This document shows positions 37,928 through 46,297 of a DNA stretch of 64,000 bases, piece after piece. The stretch spans positions 1 through 64,000 of the forward strand of contig NZ_ANFY01000008.1 of the NCBI RefSeq assembly GCF_000331225.1. Direction: 5' to 3'. Source of the DNA: Sandarakinorhabdus sp. AAP62 (GTDB lineage: Bacteria > Pseudomonadota > Alphaproteobacteria > Sphingomonadales > Sphingomonadaceae). Under the pieces are notes generated by a model, which did not search any database, was not told the DNA's origin, and was given only the letters and a program-made list of their open reading frames with translations. A program made the position numbers and the translations under genes. Position 1 is the first letter of the stretch. Every line of letters begins with the position of its first letter.

Positions 37928-38527
37928 ATGGCCAATGCCTCTTCCTCCCCTGATGCCAAGGCCGGCAATTCCGGCCTGGCGCCTGTGATCATCAAGAAAT
38001 ACGCCAACCGGCGGCTCTACAATACCGAAACCTCCAGCTACATCACGCTCGATCATCTGGCCGGGATGACGCGCGAAGGCCGCGATTTCCAGGTGTTCGA
38101 TGCCCGCACCGGTGAAGATATCACCCGCAGCGTGCTCACCCAGATCGTGATGGAAGGTGAAGCCGGCGGCCAGACCATGCTGCCAACCTCGTTCTTGCGC
38201 CAGATCATCGCGCTCTATGGCGATTCGATGCAATCGATGGTGCCGCATTATCTCGAAGCCTCGATGGCGGCCTTTGCCGAGAACCAGGCGATGTTCCGCA
38301 GTGCCGCGCTGAAGCCGTTCGAACAGCTGGCGCGTCAGAATCTGGCGATGTTCCAGGCCGCAACCGAGATGATGACCGGTGGCCTGCTGCGCGAATCCGG
38401 TAGCAAGGCCGCCGAAAAGCCGCCGGAGAAGCCCCCGGAAAAGCCTCTGCCCAGCGCCGAGGACGTGGCCCAGCTGAAAGACCAGCTCGCCGCCCTGCAA
38501 GCCCGAATCGACGGGTTGAAGCGCTGA
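37928..38527 (+). CDS. phaR: Polyhydroxyalkanoate synthesis repressor PhaR
   Basis: A 199-residue regulator. IIKKYANRRLYNTETSSYITLDH is shared by all PhaR proteins and forms the DNA/PHB-binding N-terminal domain; two PHB-accumulation helices follow (TSFLRQIIALYGDSMQSMVP). The C terminus has a PPEKPPEKP linker and a terminal coiled coil. PhaR represses phasin and PHB genes and leaves DNA when PHB accumulates. Divergent from the PhaC-like gene, which it probably controls. Confidence 0.93.
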   Translation: MANASSSPDAKAGNSGLAPVIIKKYANRRLYNTETSSYITLDHLAGMTREGRDFQVFDARTGEDITRSVLTQIVMEGEAGGQTMLPTSFLRQIIALYGDSMQSMVPHYLEASMAAFAENQAMFRSAALKPFEQLARQNLAMFQAATEMMTGGLLRESGSKAAEKPPEKPPEKPLPSAEDVAQLKDQLAALQARIDGLKR

Positions 38528-38741
38528 ACCGACCGCCGCGTGCGAATTTCCGGCACGTCGGCCATTGTGAAACCTTCATGACAGCCAAGACAGTCCGTTT
38601 CACCGCTTGCCCGAGGGGCTTGTGCGGTTTATGGGGCGCCCAGGGAGTGGTTCTGCCGGAGGGGTCTGGCAGGGCAGAGGTTCGGGGCTGGTTGCTGTCC
38701 CGCATGGGGTGGCACATCGGCACCGTTTTTGGGGTGTTGGT

Positions 38742-39230
38742 ATGAAGAGCGAATCATATGGATCGTTTTCCGGGCCTGGTACCAACGATGATGGGCCGCT
38801 GATCGTGCCGGCCGATGGTGACGATCTGCCCGCGGATTATCGCCCGAGCGCGAACGAAGAGTTCATGAATCCGCGGCAGCTGGCCTATTTCCGCAAGAAG
38901 CTGCTGGCCTGGAAAGACGAGATACTGAAAGAATCGGAAAGCACGCTGGAAGCCCTGAAGGCCGAACCGCTGCGCGAACCCGATCTGACCGACCGTGCCG
39001 CCAGTGAAACCGATTGGGGCATCGAGCTGCGCACGCGTGATCGCCAGCGCAAGCTGATTTCCAAGATCGATGCCGCGCTGCGCCGCATCGAAACCGGTGA
39101 TTATGGCTGGTGCGAAATGACGGGTGAGCCGATCAGCCTGCAGCGGCTGGAAGCCCGCCCGATTGCCACCATGACGATCGATGCCCAGGAACGGCACGAG
39201 CGTGATGAGAAGGTGAGCCGCGACGAGTGA
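38742..39230 (+). CDS. dksA: RNA polymerase-binding transcription factor DksA (single-Cys type)
   Basis: A 162-residue DksA. The coiled-coil hairpin (FRKKLLAWKDEILKES...) carries the DxxDxA tip as DLTDRAASETD, needed to act in the RNA polymerase secondary channel with ppGpp. The zinc-finger region YGWCEMTGEPISLQRLEARP keeps only one of the four cysteines, so zinc is probably not bound as in E. coli. The 214-base upstream region is non-coding and should hold its promoter. Followed by a strong terminator. Confidence 0.92.
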   Translation: MKSESYGSFSGPGTNDDGPLIVPADGDDLPADYRPSANEEFMNPRQLAYFRKKLLAWKDEILKESESTLEALKAEPLREPDLTDRAASETDWGIELRTRDRQRKLISKIDAALRRIETGDYGWCEMTGEPISLQRLEARPIATMTIDAQERHERDEKVSRDE

Positions 39231-39237
39231 GCGATTT

Positions 39238-39279
39238 GGCCGCGGCCCCGGTTTGCAATCCGGGGCGCGGCCGCTTTTT
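39238..39279 (+). terminator. Rho-independent terminator after dksA
   Basis: GGCCGCGGCCCCGG (39238-39251) pairs with CCGGGGCGCGGCC (from 39260) with one bulged G and an 8-base loop, followed by GCTTTTT. It begins 8 bases after the dksA stop and ends just before the stop of the convergent DUF465 gene. Confidence 0.88.
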
Positions 39280-39284
39280 CGCGA

Positions 39285-39443
39285 TCAGTGGTTGGTGCTG
39301 ATCTCGTCCTTGAGCTTGAGTTTTTCCCGCTTCAGCCGGCGCAAGGTCGTCGGATCGGGCAGGGGCCGCTTCAGTTCGGCGGCAAGGCTGGCATCCAGCC
39401 TGGCATGACGGGCAATCAGATGTTCCCGGTGGGCATTGGCCAT
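39285..39443 (-). CDS. Small DUF465 (YdcH-like) protein
   Basis: A 52-residue helical hairpin protein, MANAHREHLIARHARLDASL then LRRLKREKLKLKDEI, the latter being the conserved basic-acidic helix of the YdcH/DUF465 family. Function is unknown. The start at 39443 is chosen because upstream in-frame sequence is Cys-rich and unrelated. A second family member starts 224 bases away on the opposite strand. Confidence 0.85.
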   Translation of the reverse strand: MANAHREHLIARHARLDASLAAELKRPLPDPTTLRRLKREKLKLKDEISTNH

Positions 39444-39666
39444 TGGCACACTCCCTCTTGCATCCCCTGCCGGCAACGACCGGCAGCGGGAACAGCAAGT
39501 GCACCATGGAACCGCGGCGCTGTCCATGCCCCATGTGGCGATTCACCGCCGGTTTGGCATGATTTCGTCGCAGCGCCACTGCCCTCTTGCCGGCCGACGG
39601 CAAGAGCGGTTAACGCAAGGGTCAGCGGCCCGCTGGCACAGGTGCGGCGCCGAAGGAGCGTGCAGG

Positions 39667-39864
39667 GTGGATGAAGTCGAGATCCGCGACCGCATCGAGA
39701 TGCTGAAGCAGGATCACCGCGACCTTGATGCCGCGATCGACGCGCTGCGCTTGCTGCCCATGCCCGACATGATCCAGTTGCAACGCTTCAAGAAGAAGAA
39801 GCTGCTGCTGAAGGATGAAATCGCCATGCTCGAGGATCTGCTGATCCCCGACATCATTGCCTGA
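39667..39864 (+). CDS. Small DUF465 (YdcH-like) protein, second copy
   Basis: A 65-residue helical protein, EIRDRIEMLKQDHRDLDAAI then QLQRFKKKKLLLKDEIAMLE, matching DUF465. A GTG start with GGAG about 8 bases upstream is used; no ATG is available. It is paralogous to the gene at 39285-39443, and the two are divergently transcribed. Function unknown. The following TPR gene begins 13 bases downstream. Confidence 0.85.
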   Translation: MDEVEIRDRIEMLKQDHRDLDAAIDALRLLPMPDMIQLQRFKKKKLLLKDEIAMLEDLLIPDIIA

Positions 39865-39877
39865 CAGGGGGGATCCG

Positions 39878-40435
39878 GTGCGCCGGGTGCTGATCCTGCT
39901 CTGCCTGCTGGCCGGCCCGCTGCGCGCGCAGGAGGCAACGGGCGAAGCAGCGCTGGCCGCGCCGTGCCGGGAAGCCGCCGAAGCCGCCCGGCCCAGCGGC
40001 AGCCAATTGAGCCGCTGCGATCGCGCCATCCGCCAGCCCGGCGTGCCGGCGCCGGTGCGGCTGGCCATGCTGATGAACCGCGGCATCGCCCTGCTGCGCG
40101 CCGGCAAGCTGGCCAGGGCCGAAGCCGATTTCGATCTTGCCATCCGATCCGCCCCGGGCCTCGCTGAAGCCTGGATCAACAAGGGTGTCGTGCTCGCCCG
40201 TCAGCCCGGCCGCGAGACCGAGGCGGTGGCGCTGATCAGCCATGGGATCGAGATCGGCCCAAAGGAGCCGGCCCGAGCCTATTTCGCCCGCGCCCAGGCA
40301 CTGGAAGTGGCCGGCAAGCTGCGCGAAGCGATGGACGATTATGCCGCCGCCGCCAGAGCCGATCCGGACTGGCCGGCGCCCGCCGAGGAACTGAAACGGT
40401 TCCGCGTCGAGCGCCGGAAGGTGCTGAGGGGCTGA
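39878..40435 (+). CDS. Secreted tetratricopeptide-repeat protein
   Basis: A 185-residue protein with a signal peptide (MRRVLILLCLLAGPLRAQ from a GTG start preceded by AGGGGGG). Three TPR-like units follow, for example RLAMLMNRGIALLRAGKLAR, AEAWINKGVVLARQPGRETE and RAYFARAQALEVAGKLREAM. A scaffold or interaction role in the periplasm is likely. Its stop directly abuts the stop of convergent hsp20. A TTG at 39857 is a less likely start. Confidence 0.8.
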   Translation: MRRVLILLCLLAGPLRAQEATGEAALAAPCREAAEAARPSGSQLSRCDRAIRQPGVPAPVRLAMLMNRGIALLRAGKLARAEADFDLAIRSAPGLAEAWINKGVVLARQPGRETEAVALISHGIEIGPKEPARAYFARAQALEVAGKLREAMDDYAAAARADPDWPAPAEELKRFRVERRKVLRG

Positions 40436-40921
40436 TTACTCGGCGGCGAGCCGGGTTTCGGCCGTCACGTTCAGCGCATCGACCGCAGGGGCGATCTCCA
40501 CCTTGCGCGCGCGCTTGTGTTCCGGGATCTCGCGCACCAGCTCGATGTTGAGCAGGCCGTTTTCAAAGCCGGCGCCGGTCACCTTGATGGTGTCGGCCAA
40601 CTGGAAACGCCGCTCGAAGGCGCGCTTGGCGATGCCGCGATGCAGGAACAGGCGACCAGAGCCATTGGCCTTGGCATCGGCTTCCGGCGTCGCCTGGCCA
40701 ACCACGATGAGGGTGTTTTCCTGCACCGTGATGTCCAGTTCATGGCGACCGAAACCGGCCACCGCCATCTGGATGCGATAGGCGCCGTCGCCCAGCTTCT
40801 CGATATTGTAGGGGGGATAGGCGTCGCCGGGTTCGACGCGCCCGGCCAGTTCCACCAATCGGTTCAGATTCTCGAATCCAATGGACGAACGCAGCAAGGG
40901 AGAGATATCAAATCCACGCAT
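40436..40921 (-). CDS. hsp20: Small heat-shock protein Hsp20 (IbpA-like)
   Basis: A 161-residue alpha-crystallin chaperone that holds unfolding proteins. The crystallin domain spans YPPYNIEKLGDGAYRIQMAVAG to VTGAGFENGLLNIEL (the GxLxI/V-type end). MRGFDISPLLRSSIGFENLN is the IbpA-like N terminus. The ATG at 40921 has AGAGGA 8 bases upstream. It overlaps the proposed ATG of the divergent DUF1465 gene. Heat induction is probable, but a clean RpoH promoter is not seen. Confidence 0.93.
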   Translation of the reverse strand: MRGFDISPLLRSSIGFENLNRLVELAGRVEPGDAYPPYNIEKLGDGAYRIQMAVAGFGRHELDITVQENTLIVVGQATPEADAKANGSGRLFLHRGIAKRAFERRFQLADTIKVTGAGFENGLLNIELVREIPEHKRARKVEIAPAVDALNVTAETRLAAE

Positions 40922-41444
40922 GGCAAAATCCTCTTCAAGCAAAGATGCCGTTGATCCCGCCCACCATGGGCCGGGAAGCGCCGACGCCCCTTCTGGCAGC
41001 GTCGGCAACCTGAATCTGGGCAGCGTTGGGGCTGTTTCAAGGGGCGTGGCTGCAAGAGGACGCAAACCAAAGCGGGTGCTGCCGCTGCGCGCGCATCTCG
41101 ATGCGCTCTATCACGATACGATTGCTGTTTCCGAAGCTGCCCGGCGCTGGTTTGACGGGCCTGGCCGGTTGTGGAGCGAGGAGCTGCCGCCGCCGCAGCG
41201 GCTGGCCGTTTCGATGGAAGCACTGGGCGTGACGACCCGGCTGCTCGGCGTGATGAACTGGCTGCTCCACCCGGCCCATGATGGCGAGGTGAAGGCCCTG
41301 CAGCCGATCGATTGTCCGGAACCGCCGCCGCTGCCGGCCGATCACCCCTTGCTTGCGACCGAAGGCGGCCCCATTGCCATGGCCAGCCGCCAGGCGCTGG
41401 CCCGCGCCCACCAACTGATCCGCGATAACGGAGACACGCCATGA
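40920..41444 (+). CDS. DUF1465 family protein
   Basis: A protein of up to 174 residues whose second half matches DUF1465: LHARLYDDT-like HLDALYHDTIAVSEAARRWF, then AVSMEALGVTTRLLGVMNWLL. DUF1465 is alphaproteobacterial and of unknown function. The ATG at 40920 overlaps the hsp20 start codon on the other strand (CATG) and lacks a close ribosome-binding site; a GTG at 41046 preceded by AAGGGG is a credible alternative start and would free room for promoters. It overlaps the next gene by 4 bases. Confidence 0.75.
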   Translation: MAKSSSSKDAVDPAHHGPGSADAPSGSVGNLNLGSVGAVSRGVAARGRKPKRVLPLRAHLDALYHDTIAVSEAARRWFDGPGRLWSEELPPPQRLAVSMEALGVTTRLLGVMNWLLHPAHDGEVKALQPIDCPEPPPLPADHPLLATEGGPIAMASRQALARAHQLIRDNGDTP

Positions 41445-41854
41445 ACCCTTTCCACCTTGCCATCCCGGTTGATGATCTGGCGGCGGCCCGGCAGTTCTAC
41501 GGTGCGGTGCTTGGCTGTCCCGAGGGACGCTCGTCGGAAACCTGGATCGATTTCGATTTTCACGGCCATCAGCTGGTGGTGCACAAGGCGCCGCGATCGG
41601 CCGTGGTGCGCAATCCGGTTGATGGTGACAGCGTGCCGGTGCCGCATTTCGGCCTGGTGATGGATTGGGCCGGCTGGGAATCGCTGGCCACCCGCATCAA
41701 GCACGCTGGCCTCGCCTTTGAAATGGAACCGCATGTGCGCTTTGCCGGCAAGCCGGGCGAGCAGGGCACGTTTTTCCTGTTCGATCCGGCCGGCAATGCG
41801 CTGGAATTCAAGGCGATGCGCAATCCGGAGAATTTGTTCGCCAAGCAGGCGTGA
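41441..41854 (+). CDS. VOC / glyoxalase-fold protein
   Basis: A 137-residue protein with two beta-alpha-beta-beta-beta units: FHLAIPVDDLAAARQFYGAV (metal His near residue 5), HFGLVMDWAGWESL and GTFFLFDPAGNALEFKAM (metal Glu). It could be a lyase, dioxygenase or resistance protein of the vicinal-oxygen-chelate superfamily; the substrate is unknown. ATGA overlap with the DUF1465 gene shows co-translation. Confidence 0.85.
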   Translation: MNPFHLAIPVDDLAAARQFYGAVLGCPEGRSSETWIDFDFHGHQLVVHKAPRSAVVRNPVDGDSVPVPHFGLVMDWAGWESLATRIKHAGLAFEMEPHVRFAGKPGEQGTFFLFDPAGNALEFKAMRNPENLFAKQA

Positions 41855-41925
41855 GCCTGTGGCGCGGGGTGGGCAAGTCGCCACACCCGGCTAACATTCG
41901 CCCGCTTCTGGGTTAAAGCCCAACC

Positions 41926-42672
41926 ATGCGACCCGACACCCCCTCCGCCGGCCCGGCGGTGGCTGCCCCCGTGCTGGCAGCCACCGTGCCGGCAGCCCCA
42001 GTCCTTTCGGCAGTTGGGCTGACGCGCGCCGTGCCGCTGGCCGGGGGCGGGCGGCGGACCTTGTTTTCGGGCGTCAGCATCGCGCTGGCGCCGGGCGAAG
42101 TGGTGGCGATTACCGGCGAATCCGGGGTGGGCAAATCGACCCTGTTGAACGTGATTGCCGGGCTGGACATGGCCGATGCCGGGGAGGTGCTGATCGGCGG
42201 CAGGAATGTCGCCGGGCTTGCCGAGCCGGCGCGGGCGGCGTTGCGGGCGACGGCGCTGGGTTTCGTGTTCCAGGCGTTCCATGTGCTGCCGCACCTTTCC
42301 TTGGCGCGCAACGTGGCGCTCCCTTGCCTGCTGGCCGGCATGAATGCCGCCGATGCGCTGGCCCGGGCGGAAGCGACTCTGGCCGAAGTCGGCCTGGCCG
42401 GACGCGGGCCGGACTGGCCGGCGGTATTGTCGGGCGGGGAATTGCAGCGCGTCGCCATTGCCCGTGCGCTGGTGCATCGCCCCGGCCTGGTGCTGGCCGA
42501 TGAGCCGACCGGCAATCTCGATCCCGAAACGGCGGGGCGCATTCTCCATCTGCTGCTGGCGCAGGCGCGTGATCGCGGCGCGGCCGTGCTGATCGTTACC
42601 CACAGCGAGATGGTGGCGGCTGCGGCGACCCGCGTGCTGCGCCTGTCGGCCGGCGGGCTTTTGCCCAGCTGA
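41926..42672 (+). CDS. ABC transporter ATP-binding protein (LolD/AttE-like)
   Basis: A 248-residue ABC ATPase of the MacB/LolD type. Walker A GESGVGKST, Q-loop FVFQAFHVLPHL, signature LSGGELQRVAIARAL and Walker B VLADEPTGNLD are intact. An Ala/Pro-rich N-terminal 25 residues precede the fold. Its stop overlaps the permease start by one base, and a lipocalin-like gene follows, so the trio matches the attEFGH type of lipoprotein-handling exporter with the two permeases merged into one. Confidence 0.92.
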   Translation: MRPDTPSAGPAVAAPVLAATVPAAPVLSAVGLTRAVPLAGGGRRTLFSGVSIALAPGEVVAITGESGVGKSTLLNVIAGLDMADAGEVLIGGRNVAGLAEPARAALRATALGFVFQAFHVLPHLSLARNVALPCLLAGMNAADALARAEATLAEVGLAGRGPDWPAVLSGGELQRVAIARALVHRPGLVLADEPTGNLDPETAGRILHLLLAQARDRGAAVLIVTHSEMVAAAATRVLRLSAGGLLPS

Positions 42673-45212
42673 TGCAGCATTGGCAGGCAACGGGCTGGCT
42701 GATCGCCGGAGAATGGCGGGCGCATCCGGTGCGGATTGGCCTTGCCGTGCTGGCGATTGCCGTGGGCGTGGCGCTGGGTTTTGCCGTGCATATGGTCAAC
42801 AGCGCGGCGCTGGCCAGTTTCGGCCGGGCGGTGGCCAGCGTGCAGGGTCGGGCCGATCTGGCGGTGCGGGCCCGATCGGCAGCGGGGCTGGATGAAGCGC
42901 TGTATCCCCGGCTGGCGCGGCTGCCCGAGGTGCAGGCGATCAGCCCGGTGGTGGAACTGCCGGCCAGCTGGGGCAGACTGGCGCGACCGGGTTCGCAGGC
43001 TAGAGGCGGACGTTTCACGCTGATCGGGCTTGATCCGCTGCGGGCGCTGCGCGTGACGCCGGGGCTGGTCGGCCTGTCGCGGGCGGGCCAGTCCGGCGTG
43101 GGCAGCCGGCCGACATGGCAAGGCGATGCGGTGTGGCTGTCCCCGGCCTTGCAGCGCGCCACCGGGCTGCAGCCGGGCGACGCGTTCACGCTGACAGCGG
43201 CGGGCCGGCAGGCACGCTTCACCGTGATGGGCCGGCTGGCCTCGGCCGGCGACGAAGCGCAGATGGCGGTGATCGACATTTCGGAGGCACAGTGGCGGTT
43301 TGGCCAGGTGGGCCGCCTGCAACGGCTTGATCTGAAGCTGGCGGAAGGTGCCGGCGCCCGCCTGGCCGTACAGGCAGCGCTGCCGGCTGATGCCGTGCTG
43401 GCAACGCCCGAAGCCGAAGCCAGCCGGGCCGACGCACTGAGCCGCGCCTATCGCGTGAACCTGGGCATGCTGGCGCTGGTGGCGTTGCTCACCGGCGGGT
43501 TCCTGGTGTGGTCGGCGCAGGCGCTCAGCGTGGCGCGGCGGCGGCCGCAGTTCGCGCTGCTTGGCGTGCTGGGCCTGCCGCGGGCCGGGCTGGTGCGGCA
43601 GTTGCTGGCGGAAGGCCTGCTGCTCGGGCTGGTCGGCGCTGCGCTGGGCGTGGCGCTGGGCCATGGGCTGGCGGCGCTGGTGGTTGATCGTTTTGGCGGC
43701 GATCTGGGCGGCGGCTATTTCAATCGGGCGCAGACCCGGCTGGGCTTTGATCTGGCCGCAGCGTTCGGTTTTGGCGCGCTGGGGCTGGTCACGGCGCTGG
43801 CCGGCAGCATTGCCCCGGCGCTGGCGGCGGCGCGCACGGCCCCGGCGCAGGCGTTGAAGGGCCTGGGCGATGTGCCTGATCCGGCCACCGCACCGCGCGC
43901 CTGGCCCAGCCTGGCCCTGCTTGCGGCGGGTGGCCTGGCGGCACTGGGGCCGGCACTTTGGGGCCTGCCGCTGCTGGGTTACGCCGCGATGGCGTTGCTG
44001 CTGGCCGGCGGCGTGGCGTTGATGCCGGCGCTGGCGCGGCTGCTGCTGGCGCCTTTGGCGCGGCGGGGGAGCGCCTGGTTGCCGCTCGATCTGGCGGTGC
44101 GCCGGCTGTGGGGTGTGCCGCAGGCGGCGGCGCTGGCACTTTCCGGCATCGTCGCCTCCACCGCGCTGATGGTGGCGATGGCGGTGATGGTCGCCAGTTT
44201 CCGCCAGAGCGTTGATGATTGGCTGATCGCGGTGCTGCCATCAGACCTGTATCTGCATCTGGAAGCCGCCGAAGCTGGCGGGCTGGCCCCGGCCGATCAG
44301 GCCCGGCTGGCGCAGGTGCCCGGGCTGGAAAGCGTGCGGTTCCAGCGGGTGATTTCGGTGCGGATCGCGTCTGATCAGCCGGCCGTGGCGGTGATGGCGC
44401 AGAGCGGCGACCTGACCATGCCACTGACCGCCGCGGCCGATGCAGCGGCGCCTGCCGGTACCACGCGCGCCCTGATTTCCGAGCCGCTGGCCTGGCTTTA
44501 TGGCTGGCGGGTGGGCGAGGTGCACAGCCTGGTGATCGGTGGCCAGCAGCGGCGCCTGTATGTGGCCGGCACCTGGCGCGATTATGCCCGGCAGTGGGGC
44601 GCGATCATGCTGCCGCTGGCGGATTATCGCCGCCTGACCGGCGATGTCACCGCAACCGAGGCGGCTTTCGAACTGAAGGCCGCCGCGGATGCCCAGACGG
44701 TTCAAGCCGCCTTGCAAGCCGCGCTGCCGGCCGCCGTGCAGGGCCAGGCGCAATTCGGCCGGCCAGCGGAGATGCGGGCCGTGGCGCTGACCATTTTCGA
44801 TCGCAGTTTCGCCGTCACCTATGCGCTGGAAGCCATCGCCATCATCATCGGCCTGATCGGCGTGGCGACCAGCTTTTCGGCGCAGGTGCTGGCGCGCATG
44901 CGCGAATTCGGCATGTTGCGCCATGTTGGCGTGCCGCGCCGGCAGATCCTGCAGATGCTGGGGCTGGAAGGGGCGGGCCTCGGCCTGATCGGGGCGCTTT
45001 CGGGCCTGTCGTTGGGGTTGGTGATGGCGCTGGTGCTGGTGCGCGTCGTCAACCCGCAGAGCTTTCACTGGACGATGGATCTGGCGCTGCCGTGGCCGCT
45101 GCTGGCCGGGCTGGTGGCGGCGCTGGTGATCTGTGCCGGTGGCACGGCGGTGATCGCCGGGCGGCGCGCGCTGGGCGGGCAGGCGCTGTTGGCGGTGCGG
45201 GCGGATTGGTGA
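42672..45212 (+). CDS. FtsX-type ABC transporter permease
   Basis: An 846-residue permease with two FtsX-like modules. One N-terminal helix (IGLAVLAIAVGVALGFAVHM), a large periplasmic region, then hydrophobic clusters at about residues 265-480 and 715-840, the last including ALEAIAIIIGLIGVATSFSA. This is the double-FtsX layout of YbbP/AttFG proteins that extract lipids or lipoproteins from the inner membrane rather than transport across it. Coupled to the ATPase upstream and to the lipocalin gene downstream (TGATG). Confidence 0.9.
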   Translation: MQHWQATGWLIAGEWRAHPVRIGLAVLAIAVGVALGFAVHMVNSAALASFGRAVASVQGRADLAVRARSAAGLDEALYPRLARLPEVQAISPVVELPASWGRLARPGSQARGGRFTLIGLDPLRALRVTPGLVGLSRAGQSGVGSRPTWQGDAVWLSPALQRATGLQPGDAFTLTAAGRQARFTVMGRLASAGDEAQMAVIDISEAQWRFGQVGRLQRLDLKLAEGAGARLAVQAALPADAVLATPEAEASRADALSRAYRVNLGMLALVALLTGGFLVWSAQALSVARRRPQFALLGVLGLPRAGLVRQLLAEGLLLGLVGAALGVALGHGLAALVVDRFGGDLGGGYFNRAQTRLGFDLAAAFGFGALGLVTALAGSIAPALAAARTAPAQALKGLGDVPDPATAPRAWPSLALLAAGGLAALGPALWGLPLLGYAAMALLLAGGVALMPALARLLLAPLARRGSAWLPLDLAVRRLWGVPQAAALALSGIVASTALMVAMAVMVASFRQSVDDWLIAVLPSDLYLHLEAAEAGGLAPADQARLAQVPGLESVRFQRVISVRIASDQPAVAVMAQSGDLTMPLTAAADAAAPAGTTRALISEPLAWLYGWRVGEVHSLVIGGQQRRLYVAGTWRDYARQWGAIMLPLADYRRLTGDVTATEAAFELKAAADAQTVQAALQAALPAAVQGQAQFGRPAEMRAVALTIFDRSFAVTYALEAIAIIIGLIGVATSFSAQVLARMREFGMLRHVGVPRRQILQMLGLEGAGLGLIGALSGLSLGLVMALVLVRVVNPQSFHWTMDLALPWPLLAGLVAALVICAGGTAVIAGRRALGGQALLAVRADW

Positions 45213-46243
45213 TGCGGCGTCTGCTCCTGTTACTGGCGCCCTTGCTGCTGGCAGCGACGTTCGCGCCGGTGCGGCCGGGCGTGCCGATGCGCTTTCCGGC
45301 CGATCATGGCGCCCACCCCGAATTCCGCACCGAGTGGTGGTATGTGACGGGCTGGCTGAACACGGCGCAGGGCAGGCAGGGATTTCAGATCACCTTCTTC
45401 CGCACGCGGCCGGATATCGACACGCCGAACCCTTCCGCCTTCGTGCCGCGCCAGGTGATCTTTGCGCATGCGGCGCTCGCCGATCCGGCACGCGGCAAGC
45501 TGCGCCACGCCGCCCGCATTGCCCGCGCCGGCTTTGGCCTGGCCAATGCGCGCGTGGGCGACATGGATGTGACGCTGGACGATTGGCGGCTGTGGCGGGG
45601 CAGGGACGGCCGGCTGCACGCGAAATTGGCCGGGGATGGTTTCGCCTTCGATCTGGCCTTCACGCCGACGCAAGGCGTGATCCTGCAAGGGCAGGGCGGT
45701 TTCAGCCGCAAGGGGCCGGGGGCCGGGGAGGCGAGCCATTATTACAGCTGGCCGCATCTCGCCGTTGCAGGCCGGGTGAACGGCGCGGCGGTGACGGGCA
45801 CGGCCTGGCTCGACCGCGAATGGTCATCGACGCTGATGAACCCCAAGGCGGTGGGCTGGGACTGGCTGGGCCTCAATATGGACGATGGCAGCGCCGTCAC
45901 CCTGTTCCGCATGCGCGACAAGGCAGGCAGCGCGCTGTGGGCCGGCGGCAGCCATCGCAGCAAGGCCGGCGTGCTGACCGTGCTGAAGCCCGATGATGTG
46001 CGCTGGCAGGCCGGCGGCTGGTGGCAATCCCCGCGCAGCAAGGCGCGCTGGCCGGTGCGGCCCACGGTGGCGCTGCGGGTGGGCGCGGCGTGGCGCGAGT
46101 TGCCCGTGGTGCCGATGATGGCGGATCAGGAGCTGGACAGCCGGATGAGCGGCGGGCCGGTCTATTGGGAAGGCGCCGTGACGGTGCCGGGCGGGCGCGG
46201 CTATCTGGAATTGACGGGCTATGCTTCTCCCTTGCGGATGTGA
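45212..46243 (+). CDS. AttH-like secreted lipocalin-domain protein
   Basis: A 343-residue exported protein with a signal peptide (MRRLLLLLAPLLLAATFAP). FRTEWWYVTGWLNTAQGRQG, SHYYSWPHLAVAGRV and GTAWLDREWSSTLM are characteristic of the AttH / carotenoid-1,2-hydratase-related double-lipocalin family. In this operon context an AttH-like substrate-binding role is more likely than carotenoid hydration. The start overlaps the permease stop by one base; the long upstream in-frame extension is only a shadow of the permease. Confidence 0.85.
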   Translation: MRRLLLLLAPLLLAATFAPVRPGVPMRFPADHGAHPEFRTEWWYVTGWLNTAQGRQGFQITFFRTRPDIDTPNPSAFVPRQVIFAHAALADPARGKLRHAARIARAGFGLANARVGDMDVTLDDWRLWRGRDGRLHAKLAGDGFAFDLAFTPTQGVILQGQGGFSRKGPGAGEASHYYSWPHLAVAGRVNGAAVTGTAWLDREWSSTLMNPKAVGWDWLGLNMDDGSAVTLFRMRDKAGSALWAGGSHRSKAGVLTVLKPDDVRWQAGGWWQSPRSKARWPVRPTVALRVGAAWRELPVVPMMADQELDSRMSGGPVYWEGAVTVPGGRGYLELTGYASPLRM

Positions 46244-46297
46244 GGGGCAAGAAGCTAACAGCGCAGCCAGGCAGGGGTGCTGAGATTGGGGACACAT

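Noticed and set aside
40922-40945. CTTGAA upstream of hsp20 as an RpoH -35 box
   Set aside because: It is only about 12-18 bases from the start codon and overlaps the ribosome-binding site, leaving no room for a -10 element.
45212-46243. Carotenoid 1,2-hydratase (CrtC), tempting next to chlorophyll genes
   Set aside because: The FRTEWWYVTG style and the coupled ATPase and FtsX permease match AttH-type lipocalins rather than CrtC.
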